Both the position numbers and the translations under genes were made by a program. Positions 9,288-18,648 of a stretch of 64,000 nt of DNA are shown in pieces. Source of the stretch: JBFHFS01 sp041583495 (GTDB lineage: Bacteria > Bacteroidota > Bacteroidia > Bacteroidales > Marinilabiliaceae); assembly GCA_041583495.1 (NCBI GenBank), contig JBFHFS010000024.1, forward strand, positions 14,038-78,037, given 5' to 3'. The notes under the pieces are model-generated. The model had not been told where the DNA came from. It searched no databases and was given only the letters and a program-made list of their open reading frames with translations. Position 1 is the stretch's first letter. Each line of letters begins with the position of its first letter.

Positions 9288-10826
9288 CTACTGTTTTTCT
9301 GACAATGCATTATCTAAATATGTTGAATCAAATTCGTGATACACACCAAACTCCTTCTGATCCAGCCGGGCCGGATCGCCCGTAGTCTCCATCAGCTTTT
9401 CCAGCTCCTTGAGAAGTTGAGCCTTTTTATCTGAATAAACCTCTTCATTGGCCAGATTGTTGAGTTCCCATGGATCACTCTTCAAATCAAACAGCTGCTC
9501 GGTTACCACCCCGTCTTTACTGCTTAAGATCAGTTTCCAATCGCCTTTTCGCACGGCCCGGTGGACACCCCGGCCATCATCGGGCAAATCTTTGGTGCGA
9601 ACAATATCTCCGGGCCAGGCATTGTAGCCAAAATGCAGTGCCTCATGCACTTGTTCCCGATTGCCCCGGATAACGGGGGTCAGATCGCTGCTTTCAACCG
9701 ATTTGGGGATTCCCAGGCCTGTTAAACCACATAGAGTGGGAAACACATCGTGCAAATAAGCCAAAGCGGCTGTTTTTTCGTTTTGGGGAATTCCGGGACC
9801 ACAAAAAATTAATGGCACCTTAATGCTGTGTTCATACACGTTTTGCTTACCCATCAAGCCATGTTGCCCCAGGGCAATTCCATTATCACCCGAAAAAACA
9901 ATAATGGTATTTTTCGCTTTTCCGGTTTTTTCAAGTTCGTCGAGGATCCTTCCGATTTGAACATCGGTAGCCGTAATCATAGCGTAATAATCGGAAATGT
10001 GTTTTTTTATCTCTTCAGACTCTCTGGGAAAAGCGGCCAGTTTTTCATCCCTGATTCTCATATCTGCAATCGGAAAGGGATGTCCTGTTTTATAATTGGG
10101 AGGCAATTCAATGTCCTGCGGAGGGTACATCTGATGAAACTCTTCGGGAGCCGTACGCGGGTCGTGTGGCGCCGTAAAAGACACGTACATTAAAAAGGGT
10201 TTCTGGGCCCGATAGTTTTCCATGAAATCAATCGCAGCATCGGCAAACACTTCGCTGGAGAATTTTTCGCTATCGGAATAGGGTTTCGACCAACCCGTTT
10301 CAGGCTCATAGTCTTTTACCTGAGTTCCAAAATGCTTGGTCATTCCCCCCAGATAAACCGACCTGGCATCATCGAAACCACGTTCAATCCATTGCTCTCC
10401 ATTGTGCTGTTTACCGGTAGCAAAGGTACGATAGCCATTGGCCTTAAAATACTCCGGGAAGGTTAGTAAATCACAAACCCCTCTTTCGTTTTGGGGGACA
10501 GACCATTGGGCATACACATTGGGCGGGATATTATAATAGAACCGCCCGGTCATCAGCATAGCCCGGCTTGGGGAACAGACCGCCCCATGAGGGGAGCCAA
10601 AAATATAGGCATTGGTAAAGGTCACCCCCCGATCCACCAGCTTGTCAAGATTGGGTGTTTTCACCGCATCCTGATGCAACTCTCCGATGGTTCCATACCG
10701 TTGGTCATCGGTAAAAAGAAATAAAATATTGGGTTGGGAAGTCTCGTTTTTAGCACCTCCTGAACACCTCCCTAAAAGAAGCAGTGAAATCAACCCTAAA
10801 CCAACCAACTTCAATGATTTTATCAT
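9288..10826 (-). CDS. S1-family sulfatase with GKQH instead of GKWH
   Basis: A 512-residue type I sulfatase. Metal-binding Asp residues sit in LFTDDQRY, the formylglycine Cys is residue 84 in CSPSR, and SGDNGIALGQHG gives the late metal-binding Asp/Asn and His. The normal GKWH motif reads GKQHNG here, so the Lys and His remain but the Trp is replaced. The signal sequence ends LLLLGRC-SGG: Cys21 looks like a lipidation site, but the preceding Arg is unusual for a lipobox, so lipid anchoring is uncertain. It sits 19 bases after the short GH29 gene and touches the next GH29 gene, in the middle of the operon. Substrate unknown; a sulfated fucose or galactose residue fits the context. Confidence 0.93.
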   Translation of the reverse strand: MIKSLKLVGLGLISLLLLGRCSGGAKNETSQPNILFLFTDDQRYGTIGELHQDAVKTPNLDKLVDRGVTFTNAYIFGSPHGAVCSPSRAMLMTGRFYYNIPPNVYAQWSVPQNERGVCDLLTFPEYFKANGYRTFATGKQHNGEQWIERGFDDARSVYLGGMTKHFGTQVKDYEPETGWSKPYSDSEKFSSEVFADAAIDFMENYRAQKPFLMYVSFTAPHDPRTAPEEFHQMYPPQDIELPPNYKTGHPFPIADMRIRDEKLAAFPRESEEIKKHISDYYAMITATDVQIGRILDELEKTGKAKNTIIVFSGDNGIALGQHGLMGKQNVYEHSIKVPLIFCGPGIPQNEKTAALAYLHDVFPTLCGLTGLGIPKSVESSDLTPVIRGNREQVHEALHFGYNAWPGDIVRTKDLPDDGRGVHRAVRKGDWKLILSSKDGVVTEQLFDLKSDPWELNNLANEEVYSDKKAQLLKELEKLMETTGDPARLDQKEFGVYHEFDSTYLDNALSEKQ

Positions 10827-10845
10827 TTTTACAATATTACGGTTC

Positions 10846-11907
10846 TTATTCTTTGCGCAACATCTTGCCCACTTTCAACAATATCTTCACCGACTCTTTG
10901 GGCACCACCCCCTCGCCATCGGGGCCCACGTTTAGAAGGAAATTTCCCCCCTTGCCATTGATGTCTTTCAGCTTTTCGTAAACCACCTGGGGTGTTTTCC
11001 AGTCGGTATCTTTAATTTTAAACCCCCAAGAATCGTTCATGGTGTAGCAAGCCTCCCAAAAATGCTTGAGTTCGGCGTCGGGATGAAACTGCTCGGGCGT
11101 TCCAAAATCCTTCTTAAAGACTTCTCGTTTGGAAACCCTGTTGTTGATAAGAATATCCGGTTTTAACTCACGGATATATTGGTAAAGATCGTTGCCGTCC
11201 TCTTCAGTCCACCAATCAACCCAGTCCCCATCGAACCAAAGGATCTCGGTATCATACTTTTCGATCAGCTCTTTAATCTGATTCTTCATGTATTGCACGT
11301 ACTCCTGTTTCCTGCCTTCTTTCAAGAGGGGTTGTCCCCATTCTGTCTTTCCATCCTTATTCTCTGCAATATACGCCGAAGGATGGTTCCAGTCAATAAT
11401 ACTGTAATAGGTTCCAAAGTGTAGACCCTGCTTTTGGCAGGCCTCCGACAATTCCTGAATAAAGTCGCGGCCTTTCATTGGCGTTGCTGAAATATCGTAA
11501 TCGGTGTATTCCGAATCCCACAAACAAAACCCCTCGTGATGCTTGGTGGTGATAACCAGGTATTTCATGCCGGCCTTCTTGGCAATTTTGGCGATCTTAT
11601 CCGCATTGAACTTGTCAGGATTCCAGGTATCTAAAAGCTTAACATATTCCTCTTTGGGAATATTGGCATTGGACTGGATCCACTCGGCATATCGGCCCGA
11701 GTCATCGCCTTTGTATATTCCCCCCAACTGACTATACAAACCAAAATGGATAAACATGCCATATTTGGCCTGATTAAACCATTCCATTCTTTGATCGAAA
11801 TCGGCACCCGATTCTTCCAGGTAATTCTTTTTTTCCTGGGCAAAGCCATTAAATAAGGTCGAAAGCAATAGGGTTATAAGAAGAAAGTTTCTCATCGGTG
11901 ACTTCAT
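10846..11907 (-). CDS. GH29 alpha-L-fucosidase (short, catalytic domain only)
   Basis: A 353-residue GH29 retaining alpha-L-fucosidase. It shows the classic motifs KYGMFIHFGLYS, TTKHHEGFCLWDS and the nucleophile Asp226 in EILWFDGDW. It ends soon after NVGPDGEG, so it lacks the C-terminal beta-sandwich found in many GH29 enzymes; this compact form is also known in Bacteroidota. A Sec signal peptide ends at NGFAQ, with no lipobox. Met1 or Met5 (MRNFLL) could be the start. It is the second gene of the operon, 24 bases after the first sulfatase and 19 bases before the next. It likely removes alpha-1,3/1,4- or terminal fucose after desulfation, but linkage cannot be assigned from sequence alone. 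Confidence 0.94.
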   Translation of the reverse strand: MKSPMRNFLLITLLLSTLFNGFAQEKKNYLEESGADFDQRMEWFNQAKYGMFIHFGLYSQLGGIYKGDDSGRYAEWIQSNANIPKEEYVKLLDTWNPDKFNADKIAKIAKKAGMKYLVITTKHHEGFCLWDSEYTDYDISATPMKGRDFIQELSEACQKQGLHFGTYYSIIDWNHPSAYIAENKDGKTEWGQPLLKEGRKQEYVQYMKNQIKELIEKYDTEILWFDGDWVDWWTEEDGNDLYQYIRELKPDILINNRVSKREVFKKDFGTPEQFHPDAELKHFWEACYTMNDSWGFKIKDTDWKTPQVVYEKLKDINGKGGNFLLNVGPDGEGVVPKESVKILLKVGKMLRKE

Positions 11908-11931
11908 TAGGGTTGATATTACTTTATTTAA

Positions 11932-13479
11932 CTACTCGTTCATCCATTTTAACTGCTTCCAGGTTTGAGGTCCGTCATTTTTTTGGGGAGCACCTTTTGT
12001 GCTGCGGCCTTCCTTTACATACCCGGATAAAATACGTCTGAACGCTTCCACCATTTCAGGGTGTTGAGCCTGAAGATTCACTTTTTCGGCCGAATCCTCT
12101 TTGATATTGTAGAGTTGAACCGGGGGAAGTCCTTCTATCGCCTTTGAATTGGGCTTAGGAGCGCTCCATCCCCCTGAGCCGGGGCAAAAAACAGCTTTCC
12201 AATCGCCTTTTCTAATGGCAAAGGAGCCGTTAATAGAGTGATGAACCACATCGACTCGTTCCCAGGCTTTGGATTTCAGGTTTAGGGCAGACACAAAGCT
12301 GTAGCTGTCTTCGGCCGCGCTGTCGCTAACCTTTTGTCCAATAATATCGGCGAGAGTTGCATAGAGGTCGGTGGTGCATAATAATCGGTCGGAGCTACCA
12401 GGTTTTACCTTTGCCGGCCAACTCACAATGTAGGGTACACGATGGCCTCCCTCAAAAATATCGGCTTTATGGCCACGAAACACATAACTTGGATCGTGAC
12501 CTTTGGCGGCCAGCTGTGAAAAATTGGCGACGGGAGAACAGCCATTATCGCTGGTAAAAACAAGCAGGGTATTCTCTTCAATACCCTGTTCTTTTAAGGC
12601 CTTTGAGATCTCTTCCACGGTCCGGTCGACCATCAAAACAAAGTCTCCATATGGGTTATCCAATCCGCTTTTTCCTTTAAACTCGTCGGTAGGAAGTATA
12701 GGGGTATGAGGTGCCGAAAGGGGCAGGTAAAGAAAAAATGGTTTTTCGGCTTTGGCTTTCTCCTGAATATAAGCCACCGCTTTTTCTGTGAGGTGAGGCA
12801 AAACCTGTTCATGAACAAAATCATCGGAGGTGGGCCCTTCGCGCCAAAAATCCTGGCCACCCTTATTAACTGTGTTTTTGGTGGGCACCATGGTTGCAAA
12901 ACTGTTCTCCACCCAAACATAGGGCGCCATGTCCAGGGAACCGCAAAAGCCATAACTGTAGTCAAAACCATGGCTTTGGGGTCCATTATTAATGGGGGCC
13001 GAAAAATCCACTTTAGGCTTGGCATTTAGGTTATCCGGATTATCATCCTCCCCATCGGTCATTGCCCAATCCCACCCCAAATGCCATTTTCCTATGTAGG
13101 CTGTTTGGTAGCCATTTGCTTGCAGGAACTCAGCAATGGTAATACGTTCCTGTTGAATCAATGATTTAGAATAGCCGCTCAACACACCATCCTTTAAGGT
13201 AGATCGCCAATTATAGCGTCCGGTCAAAATTCCATACCGGGTGGGGGTACAAACAGAAGAACTGGTGTGCGCATCGGTAAACATCACGCCATTGGCGGCC
13301 AGGTTATCTATGTTTGGCGTTTGAATCTTCGAATTTTCGTTGTAGCACGAAACATCACCATAGCCTAAATCATCAGCCAGAATAAAAACCACATTGGGCT
13401 TTTGCTTGTCTTTGGCCTGCCCTGTTTGAAAAACAGCGGCCAGCAATAAGATTATTACAACCTGGATTTTTAGTTTCAT
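11932..13479 (-). CDS. S1-family arylsulfatase-type enzyme with CTPTR motif
   Basis: A 515-residue type I sulfatase. The active site has ILADDLGYGD, a formylglycine motif CTPTR (Cys77) in which Thr replaces the common Ser, GKWHLGWDW and TSDNGCSP. The family tolerates Ser or Thr or Ala at this place in some subfamilies, so activity is expected if the maturase accepts it. The Sec signal peptide ends near TGQAK with no lipobox, so it is probably soluble in the periplasm. The C-terminus (WSAPKPN, VQLYNIKEDSAEKVN) resembles N-acetylgalactosamine-6-sulfatase-type enzymes. It is the first gene of the leftward run of eight; the promoter must lie in the 905-base gap to its right. Confidence 0.94.
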   Translation of the reverse strand: MKLKIQVVIILLLAAVFQTGQAKDKQKPNVVFILADDLGYGDVSCYNENSKIQTPNIDNLAANGVMFTDAHTSSSVCTPTRYGILTGRYNWRSTLKDGVLSGYSKSLIQQERITIAEFLQANGYQTAYIGKWHLGWDWAMTDGEDDNPDNLNAKPKVDFSAPINNGPQSHGFDYSYGFCGSLDMAPYVWVENSFATMVPTKNTVNKGGQDFWREGPTSDDFVHEQVLPHLTEKAVAYIQEKAKAEKPFFLYLPLSAPHTPILPTDEFKGKSGLDNPYGDFVLMVDRTVEEISKALKEQGIEENTLLVFTSDNGCSPVANFSQLAAKGHDPSYVFRGHKADIFEGGHRVPYIVSWPAKVKPGSSDRLLCTTDLYATLADIIGQKVSDSAAEDSYSFVSALNLKSKAWERVDVVHHSINGSFAIRKGDWKAVFCPGSGGWSAPKPNSKAIEGLPPVQLYNIKEDSAEKVNLQAQHPEMVEAFRRILSGYVKEGRSTKGAPQKNDGPQTWKQLKWMNE

Positions 13480-14384
13480 TTTTATCCTGATTTAGTTTAC
13501 AATTTATTGAATCATTGATTGTCCTTACCAATAATGAACAAACGACAAAAAGAGGAGTTAAAAATTACCAACCTGCAAAATGTATTTGTCCTCATATTAT
13601 AGGCCCTTTATTTCAACTTAAGAAAAGGATCGCAACGTGTTTAACCCAACCCCCAATTGGCAAAAAAGCTGAATTTCTCCAGGTTGGGATTACCCGGAAA
13701 CGCATGGTGTGAAAGTTTTAAATCCTCTGACAAAATCCCAATTCATAAAAAAAGGACCATCCACCCACCAAGAAGAAATTTAATAATCAGCCTGTTCCTC
13801 CACCATTATCAGATTGGGCTTCTAATCCTAATCGTACTGTCCTGTACTATGCTGTAAAATTAAGCAAAAAAAAAGCAAAACCGATGCCCCGTAACTCTAA
13901 ATTGCGCATAAAGAGATTGTGCAAAAGGAGATAATCAAACAATCAGTTATTCTTCAAACATGGGTTTGTTACAAGTTAAATTATTATCAAATCTGCTTTT
14001 ATTTAGGAATCGACTGATAAAATTGAAATTGGCTGTAGTTTATAATAACGTGGTTAAAAGACTCAATGTTTGAAGTTTGTAAATACTTTTTGTCTGGTTA
14101 GAAACAGGAAGTCCGAAGTAAATTGATTTAAGATAAAAATATATTTTTTCGAACTTCCTTCTTCTGACTTCAAGCCCCTGAGGGGTGCGTGTTACAAAAA
14201 ACATAATAATGTGATTAACAACGCTAATATTAACTTGAGCCTTGGAATTCAATATTAATTAGGATAGCAAACCATTAGAAAAAATAAAAGATGAGAATTA
14301 TGAAGAAAATTCAGACGTTCATAGTGCAGGTAACGCCTGAGTTCTTCGAAAAGCACTAAATATAAAGACAAGTCCGGGTGAACT
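13480..14384. other. 905-base intergenic region, probable promoter/leader of the sulfatase-fucosidase operon
   Basis: No convincing gene is present. Only short ORFs occur, including a 22-codon plus-strand ORF at 14291-14359 (begins MRIMKKIQTF) and a 70-codon minus-strand ORF at 14040-14252; neither has clear support. A palindrome CCCCTGAGGGG lies at 14176-14186. The stretch on the minus strand just before 13479 must hold the promoter of the eight-gene operon; TACATTTTG at 13576-13584 (minus) loosely resembles the Bacteroidota -7 box, without a good -33 partner. Confidence 0.4.
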
Positions 14385-16700
14385 CTATTTAACTACGATT
14401 TCATCCGTATAGAGAATAGCGGGCGATCCGGTCCATACATGCCAGTAAGGCATCTGTATTGGGCTTTCTGCATGCACTTTTATATAACGGGCTTTTCTGT
14501 TTTCAAACGTTGCCGTGAAAGAATAAAATGGAATTTTTACAATATCAGGATTTTCGGCGGGGTCGGGATTATGAGGATTGGAAATTATTATATCGTCACT
14601 ATAATTTTTGCCATCCAAAGAAGTCGCATAAGCTACATATTTTGGCAGTATTACGCGGCGTGCAAAGGCCTCCGCCTGGGGATTAACAAAGTCCATATCA
14701 ATAGAATTGACCGGCATCACTTCTCCCAGATCAAGAACAAAATCCACATGTACGCCTATGTAATCTAGCCAATTTAAATCACCAGGAAACCTCCATGTTT
14801 CGTAGCACCCAAACACACCATCGGTCAGCCGCTCTAAATTTGTTGGCCCTTCAACGGGAGATGCCAATGGGATTATTTTTTTCTTGAATGATATCGTTTT
14901 ATCCAAATCATCCATCTTTGCATAAATTCTATCAAAGTTTTCCATATACTCGTCCAGAGTTGTCGATCTCGCTCTTATCCTTGTGATTCCGGCTTCCCTC
15001 GCACGTTCCTCAAACAGGCTTACCAGCCTTTTCATTTCTGGTTTTGCATCAACCAGTCCGTCGCTGGTGTACCTATAAAAACTGCGGGGCTCATCGATTT
15101 CGATCTGCTTGGCAATTTCAATCTCCGCGAACAGAAGTGGTAATGCGGCGTGCTGAACATGCTGGCGTAATTGGGGATCTTTTTCCACTGCTTTTTCGGC
15201 CTTATCAAACAATCGGTTATATTCTTTCATCATATCAACCGATAGGTAATCATCCCTGGCATCCCTTGGGTCTCCCTGAATTCCTAATTTAAACCCGTTC
15301 GTAAGCAACGATTGGCGCATCGTGTCAATGTATTGTCCGATGTAAGGGGCGGCGGCACCGTAATAACCATTTAAAAATTCATCAATAATTGCATTGGGGT
15401 CAGCATCCGGGTTCCACATCAGTTTACAAGTAAGATAACATCTTAGGTGGCCCAATTCATCTTCCTGGTTAGTCGATTGCATAAACAAGGACCGAACATT
15501 ATTATTGGCATAAAGTTTTATATTAGGTCCTATGGTATGGAGGTTGGGAAATGGACTGTTCCGACTGACAAATTGTGTAATATAATCCCAGATCAGGATG
15601 TTCTGACTAATCTTGGCCCAATTATGCAAATCATTCGAAAAATGCGGATCCGTCACAGAAACAGGGTTTTCGCGGCTACTTTCGATATTGCAAAGCATAA
15701 TATTAACGTTTTTTTCGGGCTTAATATGATCAGGGGCCTCACGTGTATACCGATAAGCCAGGGTAGAAATAACCTTATCGGGAAATTCTCGCGCCACCTT
15801 ATTTATGAACCATATCATGGAACCGCTATGTTTATACTTCCCTTCCTGAGCAAACTGATTGCTAATCCCTCCATAAATACTATCTAATTCTGTACAATTA
15901 TCACATTGACAATACTTAGCGTTGTCATTCTGGCTTACCGACCAATAAGTAGGTTTGGGATTTTCGGCAATTCTTTTTTTCAATTCGGCTACCAAAGTGT
16001 TAAAGACCGCCTCATTTGACAGACATAACTCGGTAGAAGGCAAACGTTTGCCATCTATCAAGGAAAAATATTCCGGATGAGTTTTATAATATTTTTCAGG
16101 GGGAACTAAAACTTTAAAAGTATGAACAAACAAACCCCAATCCTCTCTGGAGGATTGTTTATGCCAGTCAAAAAAACCGGTGTTACTACTATTCCATAGG
16201 TAAGAGGTTGTCCTATATTTAAAAACAGGCACAACAATGGTGTCGTTTTCAGGTAATGAAATAGAATTTTTCTTTGGAATAAATGAATAATCCGGTGTGT
16301 ATCTCTTAACCCCAAGAAACTCAAGCAAATCATAAACGCCGTAAAGTAAACCTTTCTTAGAACCTCCGGCAATTATAAAGTTATCATCCCTATTTTTATA
16401 CAAATATCCCTCTTCTTCCAATTGGATAAAATCAATATCCTGTGTTTCTGCATAATTGGTATGACCTAAAAAGATGCCATTCCCTTTATTAAAAGCCTCC
16501 TCCCCAACAATAGTAATTTCTGTTTGTGATATGGCAAACAAATAATATTGAAGCTGTTTCGCGGCATCCAGTTCAATTGAATCAGCACTGGACGGGATGA
16601 CTATTTGATAGCCATGTTTTCCATTAATGATTAAGTCATTGCTTTTGCACCCCCCAAAAGGCACAACTAAAAAGATTATCAAATAGAATAATTTAGACAT
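14385..16700 (-). CDS. DUF4838-type glycan-associated lipoprotein with C-terminal F5/8-like domain
   Basis: A 771-residue protein with a signal peptide and probable lipid anchor (Cys18 in PFGGC). The N-terminal ~140 residues (DSIELDAAKQLQYYL, GIFLGHTNYAET, EGYLYKNRDDNFIIAGG) match the alpha-glucuronidase-like N-domain that precedes DUF4838. The middle part is a probable (beta/alpha)8 fold with WSVSQNDN and a CxCxxC motif (CQCDNC). The last ~170 residues resemble a coagulation-factor 5/8 type sugar-binding domain and end TDEIVVK, as does the GH20 protein at 48772-50838. Family members sit in polysaccharide loci, but I know of no settled reaction. It lies between susD and the sulfatase run, 220 bases after the susD stop, beyond a terminator, so it probably has its own promoter. 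Confidence 0.8.
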   Translation of the reverse strand: MSKLFYLIIFLVVPFGGCKSNDLIINGKHGYQIVIPSSADSIELDAAKQLQYYLFAISQTEITIVGEEAFNKGNGIFLGHTNYAETQDIDFIQLEEEGYLYKNRDDNFIIAGGSKKGLLYGVYDLLEFLGVKRYTPDYSFIPKKNSISLPENDTIVVPVFKYRTTSYLWNSSNTGFFDWHKQSSREDWGLFVHTFKVLVPPEKYYKTHPEYFSLIDGKRLPSTELCLSNEAVFNTLVAELKKRIAENPKPTYWSVSQNDNAKYCQCDNCTELDSIYGGISNQFAQEGKYKHSGSMIWFINKVAREFPDKVISTLAYRYTREAPDHIKPEKNVNIMLCNIESSRENPVSVTDPHFSNDLHNWAKISQNILIWDYITQFVSRNSPFPNLHTIGPNIKLYANNNVRSLFMQSTNQEDELGHLRCYLTCKLMWNPDADPNAIIDEFLNGYYGAAAPYIGQYIDTMRQSLLTNGFKLGIQGDPRDARDDYLSVDMMKEYNRLFDKAEKAVEKDPQLRQHVQHAALPLLFAEIEIAKQIEIDEPRSFYRYTSDGLVDAKPEMKRLVSLFEERAREAGITRIRARSTTLDEYMENFDRIYAKMDDLDKTISFKKKIIPLASPVEGPTNLERLTDGVFGCYETWRFPGDLNWLDYIGVHVDFVLDLGEVMPVNSIDMDFVNPQAEAFARRVILPKYVAYATSLDGKNYSDDIIISNPHNPDPAENPDIVKIPFYSFTATFENRKARYIKVHAESPIQMPYWHVWTGSPAILYTDEIVVK

Positions 16701-16825
16701 AATGCTAAAAGGAATTTAAAAATTCTAATAAAATATGATTCCCCTTTTTTTACTAGGAAGCGAATCGTTTAATTTGAAAAAGGCAGCCATCCGCTGTAAA
16801 GGTGGTACAAAAAAAGTTTACAGGT

Positions 16826-16857
16826 AAAAAAAGGGAGAGATAGTCTCCCCCTTTTTT
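16826..16857 (-). terminator. Intrinsic terminator after susD
   Basis: A hairpin GGGAGA-GATAG-TCTCCC flanked by A and T runs on both sides lies 64 bases past the susD stop. On the minus strand the stem is followed by at least six T. It could work in both directions and separates the susCD unit from the DUF4838 gene. Confidence 0.8.
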
Positions 16858-16920
16858 ATGTTACTAAACCAGCTATACGGTAGAATTTAACTAAAACCCA
16901 CCTCGAAAATGCTTTGTGTT

Positions 16921-18648
16921 TTACCAACCGGGGTTTTGATCCAGGTTTGGATTAAGTGTCAATTCATCTAAAGGTATTGGGAGTAAATACGCCTTTGATT
17001 CATCAAAATTATAATTTCCCAGATCTGCAAAAGGTAAAAGATATCCTTCAGCGTCTAAATTAGCATCTGATGGTCCTAGTTCTGTATTTACAATACCATC
17101 TGCATAATAAGCTCCTCTCGGCATATCACCATCAAATAACTCGTGCGCCCTCCACCTGTACAAATCATCGGATCTAAAATCTTCTGCCATTAATTCAACG
17201 GAGCGTTCTCTACGTATTTCATATAAAATGGCTGAAAGCGTATAGCCATAATCCGGCCAATCAGGATCTGCCACTATAGCGCCTAAAGTTATTCCCGGCA
17301 TATTAACACGAGTCCTTAACAGGTTGATTGACTTATCCAGATCAGCTTGGGAAATGTTCCCTAATTCTGCCTTTGCTTCAGCAAAAATTAACAACGCCTC
17401 AGCGTAACGCATAATGATTCTGGAAGTTTCTCTGGTAAAATTATTTAACGTAGGATCGATGTTTACATCTCTATATTTCTGGGATTCGTAGCCTGTGTTA
17501 CCTGAATTGACAGTGGAAAAATCCGGATTAGCCCACTCAACTGTTGATCCATCGCTATTTTGTCTGATCAGGTCGCCAGGAACCATAATTGTGGCAGCTA
17601 ATCTTGGATCTCTATTGGTTTCAATAGTGGATAAATCCTGATCACCTACATATAATGGGCTTACTGAAATTGGTTGACCATCAGTACATAAATAACTACG
17701 AACCGCAAATCGGGTAAAGCCACATCTGTTAGGCCAGGAAATTTGCAAAACATTATTAATTCCTAAGTTAATATCATCATAGTCTCTCCAAAGTATAACT
17801 TCGCTATTCCCTTTTAGTCCTATGGTATTAAATAAAGAGCTGTAATCACTATGTAAGGAGAATACCCCGCCATCTATGACATCTTCGGCGGCATCTGCTG
17901 CGATTTGCAAGTATCCAGATCCATCTGAACCAGCCACGCCAAATTCAGTATTGCTGTGGTATTTTTCCCAGGTCCCTTCATAAAGCGCTACTCTGGCTTT
18001 AAATAGTTGTGCTGCTTCTTTACTTATTCGCGGAGATGTTGAGATTTCAGGAAAAGATTGCAGTAAAGAAATAGCGTTATCCAAATCGGAAAGCATAAAG
18101 TCAACCACTTGGTTTCTTGGGTCTCTGGCTTTAAAGACTAATTCATCATCATTATTATCGAAATAACGGTCAAATATAGGCAGGTCGCCATATCTTTTTA
18201 ACAACTCAAAATAATACCAGGCTCTAAAGAAATAGCCCTCACCAATATACTGGTTAATTTCTGTTTCATCGCCAGTGGCCTGATCTACATGGCCTAAATA
18301 CCAATTAGCTTCTCTAACTTCATTCCAACTCCAAACTGAATTGCTTGCCGAATTAGGAACCGTATAATCTAAACCGCTAATTCTATTACTAGGTTCTTCA
18401 GCTGTTCCCATATCGGTATAACTGTCTGGTAATATATTAAAACCAACAGAGGTCGAGGCCCAGCCCGGAAGGTCGTTATAAAAGGCATTTACAGCCGTTC
18501 GTAAGTCTGAAGGCGTTTGGTAAAAATCAGATTCTGAGACTGTATCCAGCGGTGTTTTATCCAAAAAATCTTCACACGATGATAAAAACATCACTAAGCT
18601 GAGAATAAATAACTTTAATATATTTTTCATGATTCTTGAATTTTTCAT
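16921..18648 (-). CDS. SusD/RagB-family glycan-binding lipoprotein
   Basis: A 575-residue outer-membrane lipoprotein that captures the oligosaccharide and lids the SusC pore. The signal peptide ends in a lipobox (FLSSC, Cys25) followed by the acidic EDFLDKTP start typical of SusD. TPR-like helices with GEGYFFRAWYYFELLKRYGDLP, RISKEAAQLFKARVALYEG and the C-terminal motif RRERSVELMAEDFRSDDLYRWR support the call, and it ends in QNPGW. It begins one base after the susC stop, so the pair is translated together. Met1 or Met7 may be the start. The ligand cannot be read from sequence; the surrounding sulfatases and fucosidases suggest a sulfated fucose-rich glycan. Confidence 0.96.
   Translation of the reverse strand: MKNSRIMKNILKLFILSLVMFLSSCEDFLDKTPLDTVSESDFYQTPSDLRTAVNAFYNDLPGWASTSVGFNILPDSYTDMGTAEEPSNRISGLDYTVPNSASNSVWSWNEVREANWYLGHVDQATGDETEINQYIGEGYFFRAWYYFELLKRYGDLPIFDRYFDNNDDELVFKARDPRNQVVDFMLSDLDNAISLLQSFPEISTSPRISKEAAQLFKARVALYEGTWEKYHSNTEFGVAGSDGSGYLQIAADAAEDVIDGGVFSLHSDYSSLFNTIGLKGNSEVILWRDYDDINLGINNVLQISWPNRCGFTRFAVRSYLCTDGQPISVSPLYVGDQDLSTIETNRDPRLAATIMVPGDLIRQNSDGSTVEWANPDFSTVNSGNTGYESQKYRDVNIDPTLNNFTRETSRIIMRYAEALLIFAEAKAELGNISQADLDKSINLLRTRVNMPGITLGAIVADPDWPDYGYTLSAILYEIRRERSVELMAEDFRSDDLYRWRAHELFDGDMPRGAYYADGIVNTELGPSDANLDAEGYLLPFADLGNYNFDESKAYLLPIPLDELTLNPNLDQNPGW

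Noticed and set aside
14040..14252. 70-codon minus-strand ORF
   Set aside because: Covers a small palindrome and A/T-rich DNA; composition unlike neighbouring proteins.
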